Assembly (NCBI GenBank): GCA_042408445.1 | Contig: JBHORC010000021.1 | Coordinates: forward strand, 1-26,349 | Source: CF-46 sp042408445 | GTDB lineage: Bacteria > Chloroflexota > Limnocylindria > Limnocylindrales > CSP1-4 | Length of the DNA stretch: 26,349 nt | Direction: 5' to 3' | Shown here: positions 1 to 6,809 of the stretch, piece by piece | How positions within the stretch are numbered: the stretch's first letter is position 1 | How the letters are laid out: each line of letters opens with the position of its first letter | The notes under the pieces: model-generated | What the model saw: the letters and a program-made list of their open reading frames with translations, nothing else | What the model was told of the DNA's origin: nothing | Databases searched by the model: none | Made by a program: the position numbers and the translations under genes

Positions 1-2
1 CG

Positions 3-785
3 TCGACGCCTGCGGGCGCGGGCGGCACCAACGCGACTGGCGCGGGCAGCGCCGGCGCCGGGGCGGCCACCCCGTTCCTGGACACGCGCCTGATCTCCGC
101 CCACCCGACCGATCCCGACGGTCCACGGACATTCGACCGAAACGTCCCACCGCCCCTCGCCAGCCTCACCGGCTATCGCTGGCCGATCTCGAAGGGCCGC
201 GTGACGCTGCCGTTCAAGGCGATCCCCGGCGGCGAGTGGATCAACAACGGCAAGCGGTTCCACGACGGCGTCGACCTTGCGTCCTTCTGCGGCGCGCCGG
301 TGAGCGCCGCCCATGACGGCGTCGTCCTCGCGGCGAGTCGCCACTTCGACGACGTGATCGGCTGGATCGGCGACCTGGGGCCGTACTACCGCCGGCTCAA
401 CGCGAACCACAGCTGGAACAACCTCCCGATCGTCGTCGTGATCGACGACCAGAACGGGTACCGCAGCATCTACGCTCATTTCCAGGACGTCGCCGTGAAG
501 CCCGGCCAGCTCGTTCGGGCCGGCCAGCTGATCGGGCATGAGGGCGCGACCGGTCATGCCTCCGGCTGTCACGTCCACTTCGGGCTGCTCAGCCCCTTGG
601 AGACGGGGACGTTCGGGACGCGGGCGGACATCGTCCGCCGGATGAAGCTCCCGACCCACGAGATCGCTCGGGTCGATCCGCTGCTCGTCCTGCCCGGCGG
701 CCCCGTCGCGCTCCGGACGCGGAACATCGCCAGGGCGATTGCGGCAGCGGCACGAGCAGCAGCGGCAGCGGCGACCGCGAGCTAG
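3..785 (+). CDS. M23 family metallopeptidase (5' partial)
   Basis: The frame is open from the window edge to the stop at 785, so the start lies outside. A GTG at 201 is possible but would cut off coding-looking sequence. M23 (LytM-like) enzymes are zinc endopeptidases that cut peptidoglycan cross-links outside the cell. Visible motifs are the first zinc-ligand region (FHDGVDLA, H and D ligands), the GATG turn and the second HxH motif in CHVHFGLL, so the catalytic core looks intact. An insertion of about 40 residues, rich in Trp and Tyr, sits between the two halves of the domain. The N-terminal part is a Gly/Ala/Thr-rich linker, and the C-terminus is a low-complexity Ala/Arg tail. Export is expected, but the signal peptide would be upstream of the window. 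Confidence 0.85.
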   Translation, partial: STPAGAGGTNATGAGSAGAGAATPFLDTRLISAHPTDPDGPRTFDRNVPPPLASLTGYRWPISKGRVTLPFKAIPGGEWINNGKRFHDGVDLASFCGAPVSAAHDGVVLAASRHFDDVIGWIGDLGPYYRRLNANHSWNNLPIVVVIDDQNGYRSIYAHFQDVAVKPGQLVRAGQLIGHEGATGHASGCHVHFGLLSPLETGTFGTRADIVRRMKLPTHEIARVDPLLVLPGGPVALRTRNIARAIAAAARAAAAAATAS

Positions 786-807
786 GGCTCTGACAGGCCC
801 GGGCGGG

Positions 808-2229
808 TCAGCCCCTCGCCGGCTGGCGTCGGTAGCGCCGGGCGATCGTCGCGTAGGCCGGCAGCCGCCCCAGGGACGCGGCCAGCGACATCGGCGAGCC
901 GTCGCGGCCCTCGATCGCGAGCAGCGAATCCGTGGCCGTCGCATCGGCCGGTCGTGCGTCGACCGTCGCGAGATCGATCACGACGCGTCCCGGCTCCGGC
1001 TCGCCGAGCGACGCGATCCGATCCTCGTCGCGCCGGCCGGCCTCGTACTCGAGGCGGATCTCCGCCTCCGATCGCCATCGCGGCCGGCGGAGCAGGATCG
1101 CCCGCCACGCCTCGGCGACGCCCGCGGTCACGGAGCCGTCACCGGCGCGTGGCGCAGTCGAGACGTCCTCGCCGCGTGCCCAGCGCGCCGCGCGGTGCAG
1201 GAGGGCGTACTCGTCCAGGTCGGCGTACGCCTCGAGGGCGTCGACCGGTGACGCCTCCCCGAAGATCGCCGCGATCGATGGCGCGAAGACCTCGGCCAGG
1301 TCGAGGTCGATCGCCCGGACCGTTCGATGGAAATAGACCTGGAGGTAGAGGAAGAGACGGCTCGTCAGGAACAGCTCCAGGGCGCCGAGCCCCGGCTCGT
1401 ACAGGGTCAGTCCGCGGTCCCCGATGAACGCGTAGCGCCGCAGGCGCTCGACGTCGACGTCGACCGAGACGCCGGTCATCCACGCGTCGCGCCGGACGTA
1501 GTCGAGGTTGTCCACCGTGAAGACGCCCGAGAGGAGCGGCTGGAGCCAGCGGACCCACTGCGGCATCGCCGGATCGGCGAGGGCCGGCTTGCTGACGAGG
1601 AACGACACCCAGCGCGGGTCGATCGTCTCGCCGCTCGCGAGCGCGTCTCGCTCGGCGACGGCACCCGGCGCGCGGCGAAGGCCCCGGATGAGCTCGCCCA
1701 GCTCGCGCTCGATGATCAGCTGCGACAGGTCCTCGTGCGTCAGGCGCTTTCCGGCGGCGCGGCGCGCATCGGTCGGCGCTGCGTACGCCGTCAGGACCTG
1801 CTCGTCGAAGAAGTGGGCGAACGGACCATGGCCGACGTCGTGGAGGAGCCCGGCGACCCGCATCGTCTCGACGACCAGCCCTTCGCTCGGTGCCGGCTCA
1901 CCGGTCCGTGCCAGCGTCGCGCGCAGCGATGGATACAGCGTCCGCGCCCAGAGCCCGGCCTCGTGCATGACACCCAGCCCATGGGTGAACCGGGAGTGCT
2001 CGGCAGTCGGAAACACCCAGCGCGCGCTCTGGAGCTGGCTGATCCGGCGCAGCCGCTGGACCCACGCCGTGTCGAGCAGGTCCTCCTCCGCGACGTCCTC
2101 GTCGGGCAGGCCGGCCGCCCGCGCATCCGCCGAGCCGAGGCGCTTCGTCAGCTCGACGTAGCCGTGGATCGGGTCACTGATCAGGTTGACCGCGGCGAAC
2201 GGGTGACGCGCCATCAAGCCGCTCGCCAT
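808..2229 (-). CDS. HD superfamily phosphohydrolase (COG1078-like)
   Basis: A 473-aa protein with a classic HD-domain layout. The opening DPIHGYVEL is typical of the COG1078/YdhJ group. Metal-binding motifs follow in order: the histidine of HSRFTHGLG, then HDVGHGPFAHFF, then a downstream conserved Asp region (TVDNLDYVRRD). Members hydrolyse phosphate esters or nucleotides (some are dNTPases); the substrate here cannot be read from sequence. It starts at ATG 2229, with an in-frame ATG five codons later as an alternative. It lies 16 nt downstream of the WYL regulator on the same strand, so co-transcription is likely. Confidence 0.88.
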   Translation of the reverse strand: MASGLMARHPFAAVNLISDPIHGYVELTKRLGSADARAAGLPDEDVAEEDLLDTAWVQRLRRISQLQSARWVFPTAEHSRFTHGLGVMHEAGLWARTLYPSLRATLARTGEPAPSEGLVVETMRVAGLLHDVGHGPFAHFFDEQVLTAYAAPTDARRAAGKRLTHEDLSQLIIERELGELIRGLRRAPGAVAERDALASGETIDPRWVSFLVSKPALADPAMPQWVRWLQPLLSGVFTVDNLDYVRRDAWMTGVSVDVDVERLRRYAFIGDRGLTLYEPGLGALELFLTSRLFLYLQVYFHRTVRAIDLDLAEVFAPSIAAIFGEASPVDALEAYADLDEYALLHRAARWARGEDVSTAPRAGDGSVTAGVAEAWRAILLRRPRWRSEAEIRLEYEAGRRDEDRIASLGEPEPGRVVIDLATVDARPADATATDSLLAIEGRDGSPMSLAASLGRLPAYATIARRYRRQPARG

Positions 2230-2245
2230 GGGCGGCGGGCCACGA

Positions 2246-3253
2246 TCACTCGGCCAACCCGTATCGCCGGGCGGCCCGGACGTGGGTCGCCGCGACGTCG
2301 GCCCGCAGCGCCGCCGGCTCGAGCACCTCCACGTCGTCGCCCCAGGAGAGGATCCAGAGCCGGATCTCGATCGCCCCGGCGACCGTCGCTCGCCAGATCA
2401 GGCCGCCGTCAGCGGTGGGCTCGACCTGCTCCGAGGGGTGCCAGCGGGCCTCGCGAACCCGGCTCGCGACCGCCGGCGAGAAGCGCAGCGAGATCTCGAC
2501 CGGCGGTTGGTCCGCGATGATGTCCCACGCCCGCTCGAACATCCCGGCGAGGACGTCCGGCTCCGGCGCCGGGAAGCTGTCCGGCGTCAGCGAGACATCC
2601 TGGATCCGCTCGATCTTGAAGGTCCGGATCGCCTCGCGCGTCTCGTCCCAGCCGACCAGGTACAGGGCGTGTGTCTGGAGCGACGGCTCGATGAGATAGG
2701 GGTGGACGCGGGCCGTTCGCGGCGCCGCTTCCGGCGCGTAGGGCGCCGGCGCGTACTCGAACGAGACGATCCGGCGCTCGGCCCACGCCTGGGTCAGCAG
2801 GTGGACGTGGCGGCTGAACGCCTCGTCGGTCGGTCGCCGCGAGAGCGCGTCCAGGCTCCGATCCACGTGCTCGCGGAGCGCGGGCGGGAGGATCGCGGCG
2901 AGCTTCTCGAAGGACGCGGCGAGGTCCGGGTCGTACGTGTCGGCGTAGCGGACCATCAGCCTCGCGGACAGCACGACGGCCATCGCCTCGCTCCGGGTCA
3001 GCTTCAGCGGCGGCAGGAACGCCTCGGCGTCCACGCCCCAGCGGCCGGCATCCGACCAGAGCGGCATGCCGAGCTCGCCCTCGATCGAGCGGAGATCGCG
3101 GTACACGGTCCGGACGGACGAGTCGACGCGATGCGCGATCTCGCCGGGCCGCATCCCGTCCGGGTGGGCGTTGAGCAGCGCCAGGATCCGGGTCATCCGG
3201 GCCAGCCGGTCCCGCTTGGCCGAGACGCGCTCCTCCTCCATCGCCGCCATCAT
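2246..3253 (-). CDS. WYL-domain transcriptional regulator
   Basis: A 335-aa regulator. Residues about 17-75 form a winged HTH of the HTH_11/DeoR type (MTRILALLNAHPDGMRPGEI, then SVRTVYRDLRSIE as recognition helix). The middle is an alpha-helical linker (KLTRSEAMAVVLSARLMV), and the WYL domain lies at about 175-245 (SFEYAP, HALYLVGWDE, RTFKIERI), followed by a C-terminal WCX-type extension. WYL domains are thought to bind nucleic acid or small ligands, and such regulators often control DNA-damage or defence genes. Two ATGs lie side by side at 3253 and 3250. The gene precedes the HD phosphohydrolase in a probable operon; the regulated target is unknown. Confidence 0.87.
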   Translation of the reverse strand: MMAAMEEERVSAKRDRLARMTRILALLNAHPDGMRPGEIAHRVDSSVRTVYRDLRSIEGELGMPLWSDAGRWGVDAEAFLPPLKLTRSEAMAVVLSARLMVRYADTYDPDLAASFEKLAAILPPALREHVDRSLDALSRRPTDEAFSRHVHLLTQAWAERRIVSFEYAPAPYAPEAAPRTARVHPYLIEPSLQTHALYLVGWDETREAIRTFKIERIQDVSLTPDSFPAPEPDVLAGMFERAWDIIADQPPVEISLRFSPAVASRVREARWHPSEQVEPTADGGLIWRATVAGAIEIRLWILSWGDDVEVLEPAALRADVAATHVRAARRYGLAE

Positions 3254-3308
3254 CGCTGGCGGCCGGACTCGGCGCAGCCCGTCCCGTCGTCTGCCGGGTC
3301 GCCGCCGA

Positions 3309-4490
3309 TCATGACGGCGGGGTCACCACGATCGGCGCACCGCGATCCGTCGCCGTCATCTGGACCCGGACCGTCGCCTGCAGGGCGCCGTCCGCGATGT
3401 CGCCCGCGTCGCCGTTCACGCTCCCCTCGATCTGGCCGATCTGGCCGTCGAGGAACACCCAGTAGTCGAGCTGACCCCGCCAGTGGGCGAGGTCCGCGGC
3501 CCCGACGAGCCAGCGGACCTGGGGAAACGCTGCCCGGAACGTCGGGCCGTCGACGACGATCCGGCACTGCCGTGCTCGGGCGCCCTCGATGATCGACACG
3601 CCGCCCGTCTGCGCCGCGGCGCGCGCCTCCGGGGACAGTGCCTCGCGGAACGCCGTCAGGTCGACCGCGTCGTCGCCCGCCTCGCCGGCGGTCGCGCGAC
3701 GCCACGGCTCGGACGGTGAGCGGACCCACGATCGCTCGCCGATCGTCGCGGCGCCGTGGAGACCCAGCTCCCGCGTCGACGCGACGTAGGCGACCCAGCG
3801 CACGTCCGAGACCGATCGCTCGCCCGTGAGCTCGATCGAGCCGATCGAGCGGCCGTCGATCGTCGCGTCGAGGTGCATCGTGAGGGTCGCGGACGGCCCG
3901 ATGCCCATGGCGCCGTCGCAGGTCGGCGGGTCCCGGTCGACGTCGGTCGGCCCGAAGCGCGACGAGGTGGCGATCCGGCCGCGGAGGGCAAGCTCGTTGG
4001 CCATCGCGACCGTCGCGAAGACCATCCCGCTGCCCGCCGCGAGGACGGTCCCGATCACGAGGCCCCGGGCCAGCCGCTTGCGGCGCATGGCCGCGCCGCC
4101 GAGCCTCCGGCGCGCGATCCCGAATCCGGTGAACAGGCATGTGCCGAGCAGGGCGAGGACCCACGGATACCCTGCCTCGACGGACGGCAGGAGCGTCTGC
4201 GCGCCGCGTCCGCCGAGCTGTCCGGAGACGTCGGCGATCGATGGGACGAGCAGCAGCAGTGAGGCCGCGGCAAGGGTCACCATCGCCCGGAACGCCAGCG
4301 CGCCGCGGGAGACGGGCGGCCAGACGACCCCGGCGAGGGCGACGAGCGCCGGCACCAGGGCCGCGATGCCGACGCCGACGTCGATCGGTCCGCCCGGTCG
4401 ATAGCCGAGCAGGACATACCCCGCGGCGACCACCCACGAGGCGACGAGGACGAGGCCGATCAGGCGCAGCTCGAACGTCCGGACACGCAC
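3309..4490 (-). CDS. Polytopic membrane protein with extracytoplasmic domain
   Basis: A 393-aa protein of unrecognised family. The first ~175 residues hold about five hydrophobic segments (LRLIGLVLVASWVVAAGYVL, the GIAALVPALVALAGVVW region, AMVTLAAASLLLLVPS, YPWVLALLGTCLFTG, GLVIGTVLAAGSGMVFA) with a basic loop between the fourth and fifth. The C-terminal ~215 residues are soluble and probably outside, with alternating beta-like stretches that loosely recall LppX/LprG-type lipid-carrier or anti-sigma-factor sensory domains. This is weak resemblance only. The GTG start at 4490 lies 6 nt after a TAGACT box, so the message is probably leaderless. Its stop is 55 nt before the WYL gene. Confidence 0.7.
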   Translation of the reverse strand: MRVRTFELRLIGLVLVASWVVAAGYVLLGYRPGGPIDVGVGIAALVPALVALAGVVWPPVSRGALAFRAMVTLAAASLLLLVPSIADVSGQLGGRGAQTLLPSVEAGYPWVLALLGTCLFTGFGIARRRLGGAAMRRKRLARGLVIGTVLAAGSGMVFATVAMANELALRGRIATSSRFGPTDVDRDPPTCDGAMGIGPSATLTMHLDATIDGRSIGSIELTGERSVSDVRWVAYVASTRELGLHGAATIGERSWVRSPSEPWRRATAGEAGDDAVDLTAFREALSPEARAAAQTGGVSIIEGARARQCRIVVDGPTFRAAFPQVRWLVGAADLAHWRGQLDYWVFLDGQIGQIEGSVNGDAGDIADGALQATVRVQMTATDRGAPIVVTPPS

Positions 4491-4796
4491 GTCGGGAGTC
4501 TAGCGGCGGCCACTCATCGCTCCGTCGCGCCCGGTCGGGGAGGGGAGCGTCGGCAACGGGTTGCGGGCGCGGTGGAGGCCGCCACCCCGGCCCGCCTCAG
4601 GCCCGTCGGCAGAAGTACCGGCCGCCCCCGGACTCATGGGTCATCGCTCGGCCGCACGGTCCGACCGAACATCCCATCACTCCACCAGAGCGACCGGCCC
4701 GATGACCGGCCGACGGGGCCCCGATCCGGGGCCCGAGGGAACCGTTCAGGGCCTCGAGTGCCCGCAAGTCGAAGGCAGCAGGACGGACTGTGCACC
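4491..4796. other. Intergenic region with GC hairpin
   Basis: This stretch of about 300 bases lies between two divergent genes. It contains a perfect 8-bp hairpin (arms 4716-4723 and 4727-4734, loop ATC) and two direct copies of GACCGGCC just before it. There is no T-run, so it is not a standard terminator; it may be an mRNA leader structure or operator for the gene at 4797. I see no convincing gene here beyond a doubtful 26-codon minus-strand ORF. Confidence 0.4.
4497..4502 (-). promoter_or_regulatory. -10-like box for leaderless membrane-protein gene
   Basis: TAGACT on the minus strand, 6 nt before the GTG at 4490. The same arrangement (TAGACT, six bases, GTG) precedes the YbaK gene at 25046, and related TAGnnT boxes precede 15043, 15177 and 25125. 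No convincing -35 is visible. Confidence 0.4.
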
Positions 4797-5147
4797 ATGG
4801 CAGGTCAGGCGCGTCGAGGGGCTCCGGGACCGGCGGGATCGTCTCGCGCCGGCTCGTCCTCGGCACCCACCGCAACGCGCTCCGCGGCCGGGTCTGGCTC
4901 GGCCACCGCCACGGCGATTCCGTCCAGCCCGGCCTCGACCCGGGAGCTCCACACCCGCGCGACCTACCGGAACCTCCTCATGAGGGGACTGGCGCCTGAG
5001 GAAGCGGCCAACCTGACCGCCTATCTCGCAGGGATCGCGGTCGGCGACACGCAGTGGACCCTCACCGAGATCAACCAATTGCTCTTTCTTCGCGAGATGA
5101 ACCGCGCCGGCGAGTTCGCGGAGCCCACGGAGCCAGCATTCCACTGA
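4797..5147 (+). CDS. Small conserved-looking protein of unknown function
   Basis: A 116-aa product from ATG 4797. The frame is open further upstream, but that part reads as low-complexity Arg/Pro/Ser sequence and is probably not translated. The N-terminal ~50 residues are Ala/Ser/Thr/Gly-rich and likely disordered. The C-terminal ~60 residues look folded and helical (YRNLLMRGLAPEEAANLTAY, then WTLTEINQLLFLREMNRAG), with acidic/hydrophobic alternation that suggests a small helical adaptor. I do not recognise the family. It is the last host gene before the element; its stop lies 68 bases before the long hairpin that carries the left attachment core. Confidence 0.55.
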   Translation: MAGQARRGAPGPAGSSRAGSSSAPTATRSAAGSGSATATAIPSSPASTRELHTRATYRNLLMRGLAPEEAANLTAYLAGIAVGDTQWTLTEINQLLFLREMNRAGEFAEPTEPAFH

Positions 5148-5215
5148 CGACCGAACCCAACCTCGATTCCTCCGCCGCGGCGACGTAACCCTCCTTCCGT
5201 CGCCAAGGCATTCGA

Positions 5216-5315
5216 CCCGAAGCGGCGCCTAACCTCTTACACGGATAAGGATGCACCGGACGAACCTCCTCCCGTCCGGGGCATCCAGCTCCAAGAGGCT
5301 AGAGCGCCGCTTCGG
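5216..5315. ncRNA. Long structured hairpin, candidate ncRNA or palindromic repeat, cut by the element
   Basis: The outer stem pairs 5216-5238 with 5293-5315 (22 bp, one A-C mismatch, one bulged A). An inner stem pairs 5249-5254 with 5281-5286 and, after a 1x1 mismatch, 5256-5262 with 5273-5279. The 10-nt apical loop reads AACCTCCTCC on +. There is no T-run on either side, so it is not an intrinsic terminator. The outer right arm is the left attachment core; swapping in the sequence beyond the right core (15105 G) adds one more pair at the base, which suggests the intact host structure was split by integration. It could be a small RNA with an anti-Shine-Dalgarno-like loop, or a REP-like genomic palindrome. 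Expression is unknown. Confidence 0.55.
5304..5315 (+). repeat. Candidate attL core
   Basis: gcgccgcttcgg, identical to 15093-15104. After two differing bases both sites continue with TTCC. It lies in the right arm of the host hairpin and 6 bases before the first element gene. Short shared cores are normal for serine recombinases. Confidence 0.55.
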
Positions 5316-5320
5316 CGTTC

Positions 5321-5581
5321 CTACGCTGCCGTCTTGATCGCGGCTCCGATCGTGTGTGCCGCGCCGTAGCCCGTTGCGACTTGGGCATAAGCGGTGCCGT
5401 TCGACCCGTTGGACGTGATCGCGCTCACGGGTGTCTCGTGGATCGGATAGAAGACACCGGCCTCCGGGACGTGATCCAGGGGTGGCCAGTAGTGGGGGTG
5501 GTAGCCATCTACGATCGTCACGGCTGCGAGGGATACCGCGACGACGACCACGGCCTTACGCGGGACTGTGCACCGGCTCAT
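5321..5581 (-). CDS. Small exported or membrane-anchored protein
   Basis: An 86-aa protein with a basic N-terminus followed by a hydrophobic segment (about residues 9-25, VVVVAVSLAAVTIVDG) that could be a signal peptide or single anchor. The mature part is His/Tyr/Pro-rich at first (YHPHYWPPLDH) and then Ala/Thr/Gly-rich. The family is unrecognised. ATG 5581 is preceded by AGGAG at good spacing. It is the outermost gene at the left end, downstream of the excisionase and micropeptides on the same strand, and is probably the last gene of that operon (107-nt gap). Confidence 0.6.
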   Translation of the reverse strand: MSRCTVPRKAVVVVAVSLAAVTIVDGYHPHYWPPLDHVPEAGVFYPIHETPVSAITSNGSNGTAYAQVATGYGAAHTIGAAIKTAA

Positions 5582-5688
5582 TTCGGGAGCTCCTAAGAGG
5601 TTTCGTCAACCTCCCCGACCCTTCGAGCCGCTCCTCCGGGGATCACCTTCATTGTCGCACGCGGCGTCAACAGAACCGGACGGATGTT

Positions 5689-5805
5689 CTACGTCGTCGG
5701 AACCGCCCACAGGAGCCGCACCACGACCACGAGGACGCCCAGCGCCGCCAGCGCGAACAGCGAGAGAAACAGCGCGAGGAACGCAAGGTCGAAGGCTCGT
5801 CTCAT
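5689..5805 (-). CDS. 38-aa single-pass membrane micropeptide
   Basis: Starts MRRAFDLAF and continues as an almost uninterrupted hydrophobic helix (Leu/Ala/Val) to residue ~30, ending RLLWAVPTT. Positive residues precede the helix, so the C-terminus is probably outside. Its ATG overlaps the stop of the preceding 30-aa micropeptide (ATGA), which argues strongly for translation. It could be a holin-like, toxin-like or regulatory membrane peptide; function cannot be read. Confidence 0.5.
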   Translation of the reverse strand: MRRAFDLAFLALFLSLFALAALGVLVVVVRLLWAVPTT

Positions 5806-5894
5806 AGGTTCCGCAGGGCCAACAGGATCGCCGGCCAGAACACCACGAGCCAGAATGCGCCGAAGATCGCGGTAACGGCTAGGTAGCCCCTCAC
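5802..5894 (-). CDS. 30-aa membrane micropeptide coupled to excisionase
   Basis: Begins at a GTG that overlaps the excisionase stop (GTGA) and ends at a TGA that overlaps the next ATG (ATGA). The product starts MRGYLAVTAIFGAFWLVVFW and is one hydrophobic Trp/Phe/Leu-rich segment ending ALRNL. The two consecutive 4-nt overlaps indicate translational coupling in a three-gene unit (excisionase, 30 aa, 38 aa). Two adjacent membrane peptides recall paired holin/antiholin or type I toxin-like peptides, but there is no lysin gene in the element, so this is open. Confidence 0.5.
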   Translation of the reverse strand: MRGYLAVTAIFGAFWLVVFWPAILLALRNL

Positions 5895-6094
5895 GGCTTC
5901 CGGCTCCGCTTTGGGATCGCGTCGATGACCGCGAGGTCAGCCTCGTTGATGATCCAGTCCCGCCCGACTTTCACGGCAGGAATCCGGCCCTCGTGACACC
6001 AACGGCGCAAGTCAACGATGTTGCGCCCTGTTCGTTGTGCCACCTGGACCAGCGTCATCAGCTCACCGTATTGACTTGTCGGTTCGACGGGCAT
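5891..6094 (-). CDS. Excisionase / MerR-like helix-turn-helix protein
   Basis: A 67-aa DNA-binding protein of the helix_turn_helix_17/excisionase type. The LMTLVQVAQRTGRNIVDLRR segment is the HTH, followed by WCHEGRIPAVKVGRDWIINE, the usual wing of Xis/AlpA-like proteins (pattern W-x-x-x-G-x-[IL]-P-x-x-[KR]-[VI]-G-x-x-W). In satellites and prophages these proteins direct excision or activate the element, as AlpA does in P4. ATG 6094 is immediately downstream of the inverted repeat at 6096-6112. It sits at the far left end, opposite the recombinase at the right end. Confidence 0.78.
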   Translation of the reverse strand: MPVEPTSQYGELMTLVQVAQRTGRNIVDLRRWCHEGRIPAVKVGRDWIINEADLAVIDAIPKRSRKP

Positions 6095-6095
6095 A

Positions 6096-6112
6096 CGTTA
6101 CCGCTGCTAACG
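6096..6112. promoter_or_regulatory. Inverted repeat, candidate operator before excisionase
   Basis: CGTTA and TAACG separated by seven bases, directly upstream of the excisionase start and in the divergent region facing the + strand operon. It could be an autoregulatory site. Confidence 0.35.
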
Positions 6113-6125
6113 CAAGTTAGGCAAT

Positions 6126-6156
6126 AGGAGGCGCGATGACCTATCGGCGCTGCTAG
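6126..6156 (+). promoter_or_regulatory. Possible leader peptide (MTYRRC)
   Basis: AGGAGG at 6126-6131 is followed after four bases by ATG ACC TAT CGG CGC TGC TAG (6136-6156), a six-codon reading frame. It is followed directly by the inverted repeat at 6158-6197. Leader peptide plus hairpin is the arrangement of attenuators, but no T-run follows, so a translational or operator role is equally possible. Confidence 0.35.
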
Positions 6157-6157
6157 C

Positions 6158-6197
6158 GGACCGGTCCCGTTGCCCTGGTAGACGGCGGGACCGGTCC
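6158..6197. repeat. Twin palindrome / 12-bp inverted repeat upstream of exported-protein operon
   Basis: GGACCGGTCCCG (6158-6169) and its complement CGGGACCGGTCC (6186-6197) flank 16 bases. Each arm contains the perfect 10-bp palindrome GGACCGGTCC, at 6158-6167 and 6188-6197, with centres 30 bp apart (about three helical turns). This suits a pair of dimer operators or a stable RNA hairpin in front of the GTG at 6227. Confidence 0.55.
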
Positions 6198-6226
6198 CAT
6201 CTCCCCACTCTCACGAGGGAAAGACA

Positions 6227-6805
6227 GTGCATCTTACGCACGCGCGTGTCGCAAAACGACAGGGCGCGCTCGCTTCCGTGCTCGCCTTCGTCCTGCTCGT
6301 CGCCATCGGTGGATCGACCGCCCTCGCGACAACGACGAATGCCGGCGTCTCGGAGTCCTTCACGATCGCGGCCTCGGTCACGATCTCCAACGTGCCGAGT
6401 ACCGGCACCTTCACTAGCCCGCCCACCTGCCAGAGCGCCGCGCATGTCCCCTTCTGTCTGGCCAGCGACTACAGCTACGCCTTCACGAGCACCATCGGGA
6501 CGAACAACAACTCCGGCGTGACCGTCTCCGTCCTCGCGACGACGCTCACGGCTGGATCGAACGTCATCCCCCTGAGCGCCCGCGGCGTCCTGTGGGGCAT
6601 CCCACCGGGCTTCGCCTCCGCCACGGCCTCGGACAGCGGCCATCTCGGCCAGCTCGATCCCACCGCGGCCTTTGTGCTCGGCTCCACGTCGGCTCAGGGA
6701 TCGGTGGCGCTGCCCATCGAACCGCTGATCCGGGTCGATCCGAACAACTTTCCCGCAGGGACGTACACCGGGACCTTCACGGTGCGCGCCTCAACGAACC
6801 CCTAG
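6227..6805 (+). CDS. Secreted beta-sandwich-like protein (cargo)
   Basis: A 192-aa protein starting at GTG 6227, preceded by GAGGG. Residues ~11-34 form a signal peptide (hydrophobic core LASVLAFVLLVAIGG, likely cleavage after ALA). The mature part is Ser/Thr/Gly-rich with beta-strand periodicity, one probable disulfide pair (C68, C77), and a C-terminal PAGTYTGTFTVRAS motif. This ending resembles SCPU (spore coat protein U) or DUF4402-type extracellular beta-sandwiches, which end their domain with PAGTYxDTxTV; the match is by eye only. It is the first gene of a + strand operon, 4 nt from the next gene. A surface layer, pilus-like or receptor-masking role is possible. Confidence 0.65.
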   Translation: MHLTHARVAKRQGALASVLAFVLLVAIGGSTALATTTNAGVSESFTIAASVTISNVPSTGTFTSPPTCQSAAHVPFCLASDYSYAFTSTIGTNNNSGVTVSVLATTLTAGSNVIPLSARGVLWGIPPGFASATASDSGHLGQLDPTAAFVLGSTSAQGSVALPIEPLIRVDPNNFPAGTYTGTFTVRASTNP

Positions 6806-6809
6806 ACCA

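Noticed and set aside
1327..2520. A 397-codon plus-strand frame opposite the HD phosphohydrolase
   Set aside because: It is a complement frame of a clear HD-domain gene in GC-rich DNA, with Arg/Pro/Gly composition and no motifs. Similar long frames opposite 2246-3253, 19468-22158, 22300-23603 and 23911-25995 are rejected for the same reason.
4597..4677. A 26-codon minus-strand ORF reading MGCSVGPCGRAMTHE...
   Set aside because: It has three Cys that look zinc-like, but is very short, its ribosome binding site is only two bases from ATG, and no neighbour overlap supports it.
5216..5315. 4.5S (SRP) RNA or intrinsic terminator
   Set aside because: There is no GGAA tetraloop or SRP core motif, and no T-run follows either arm.
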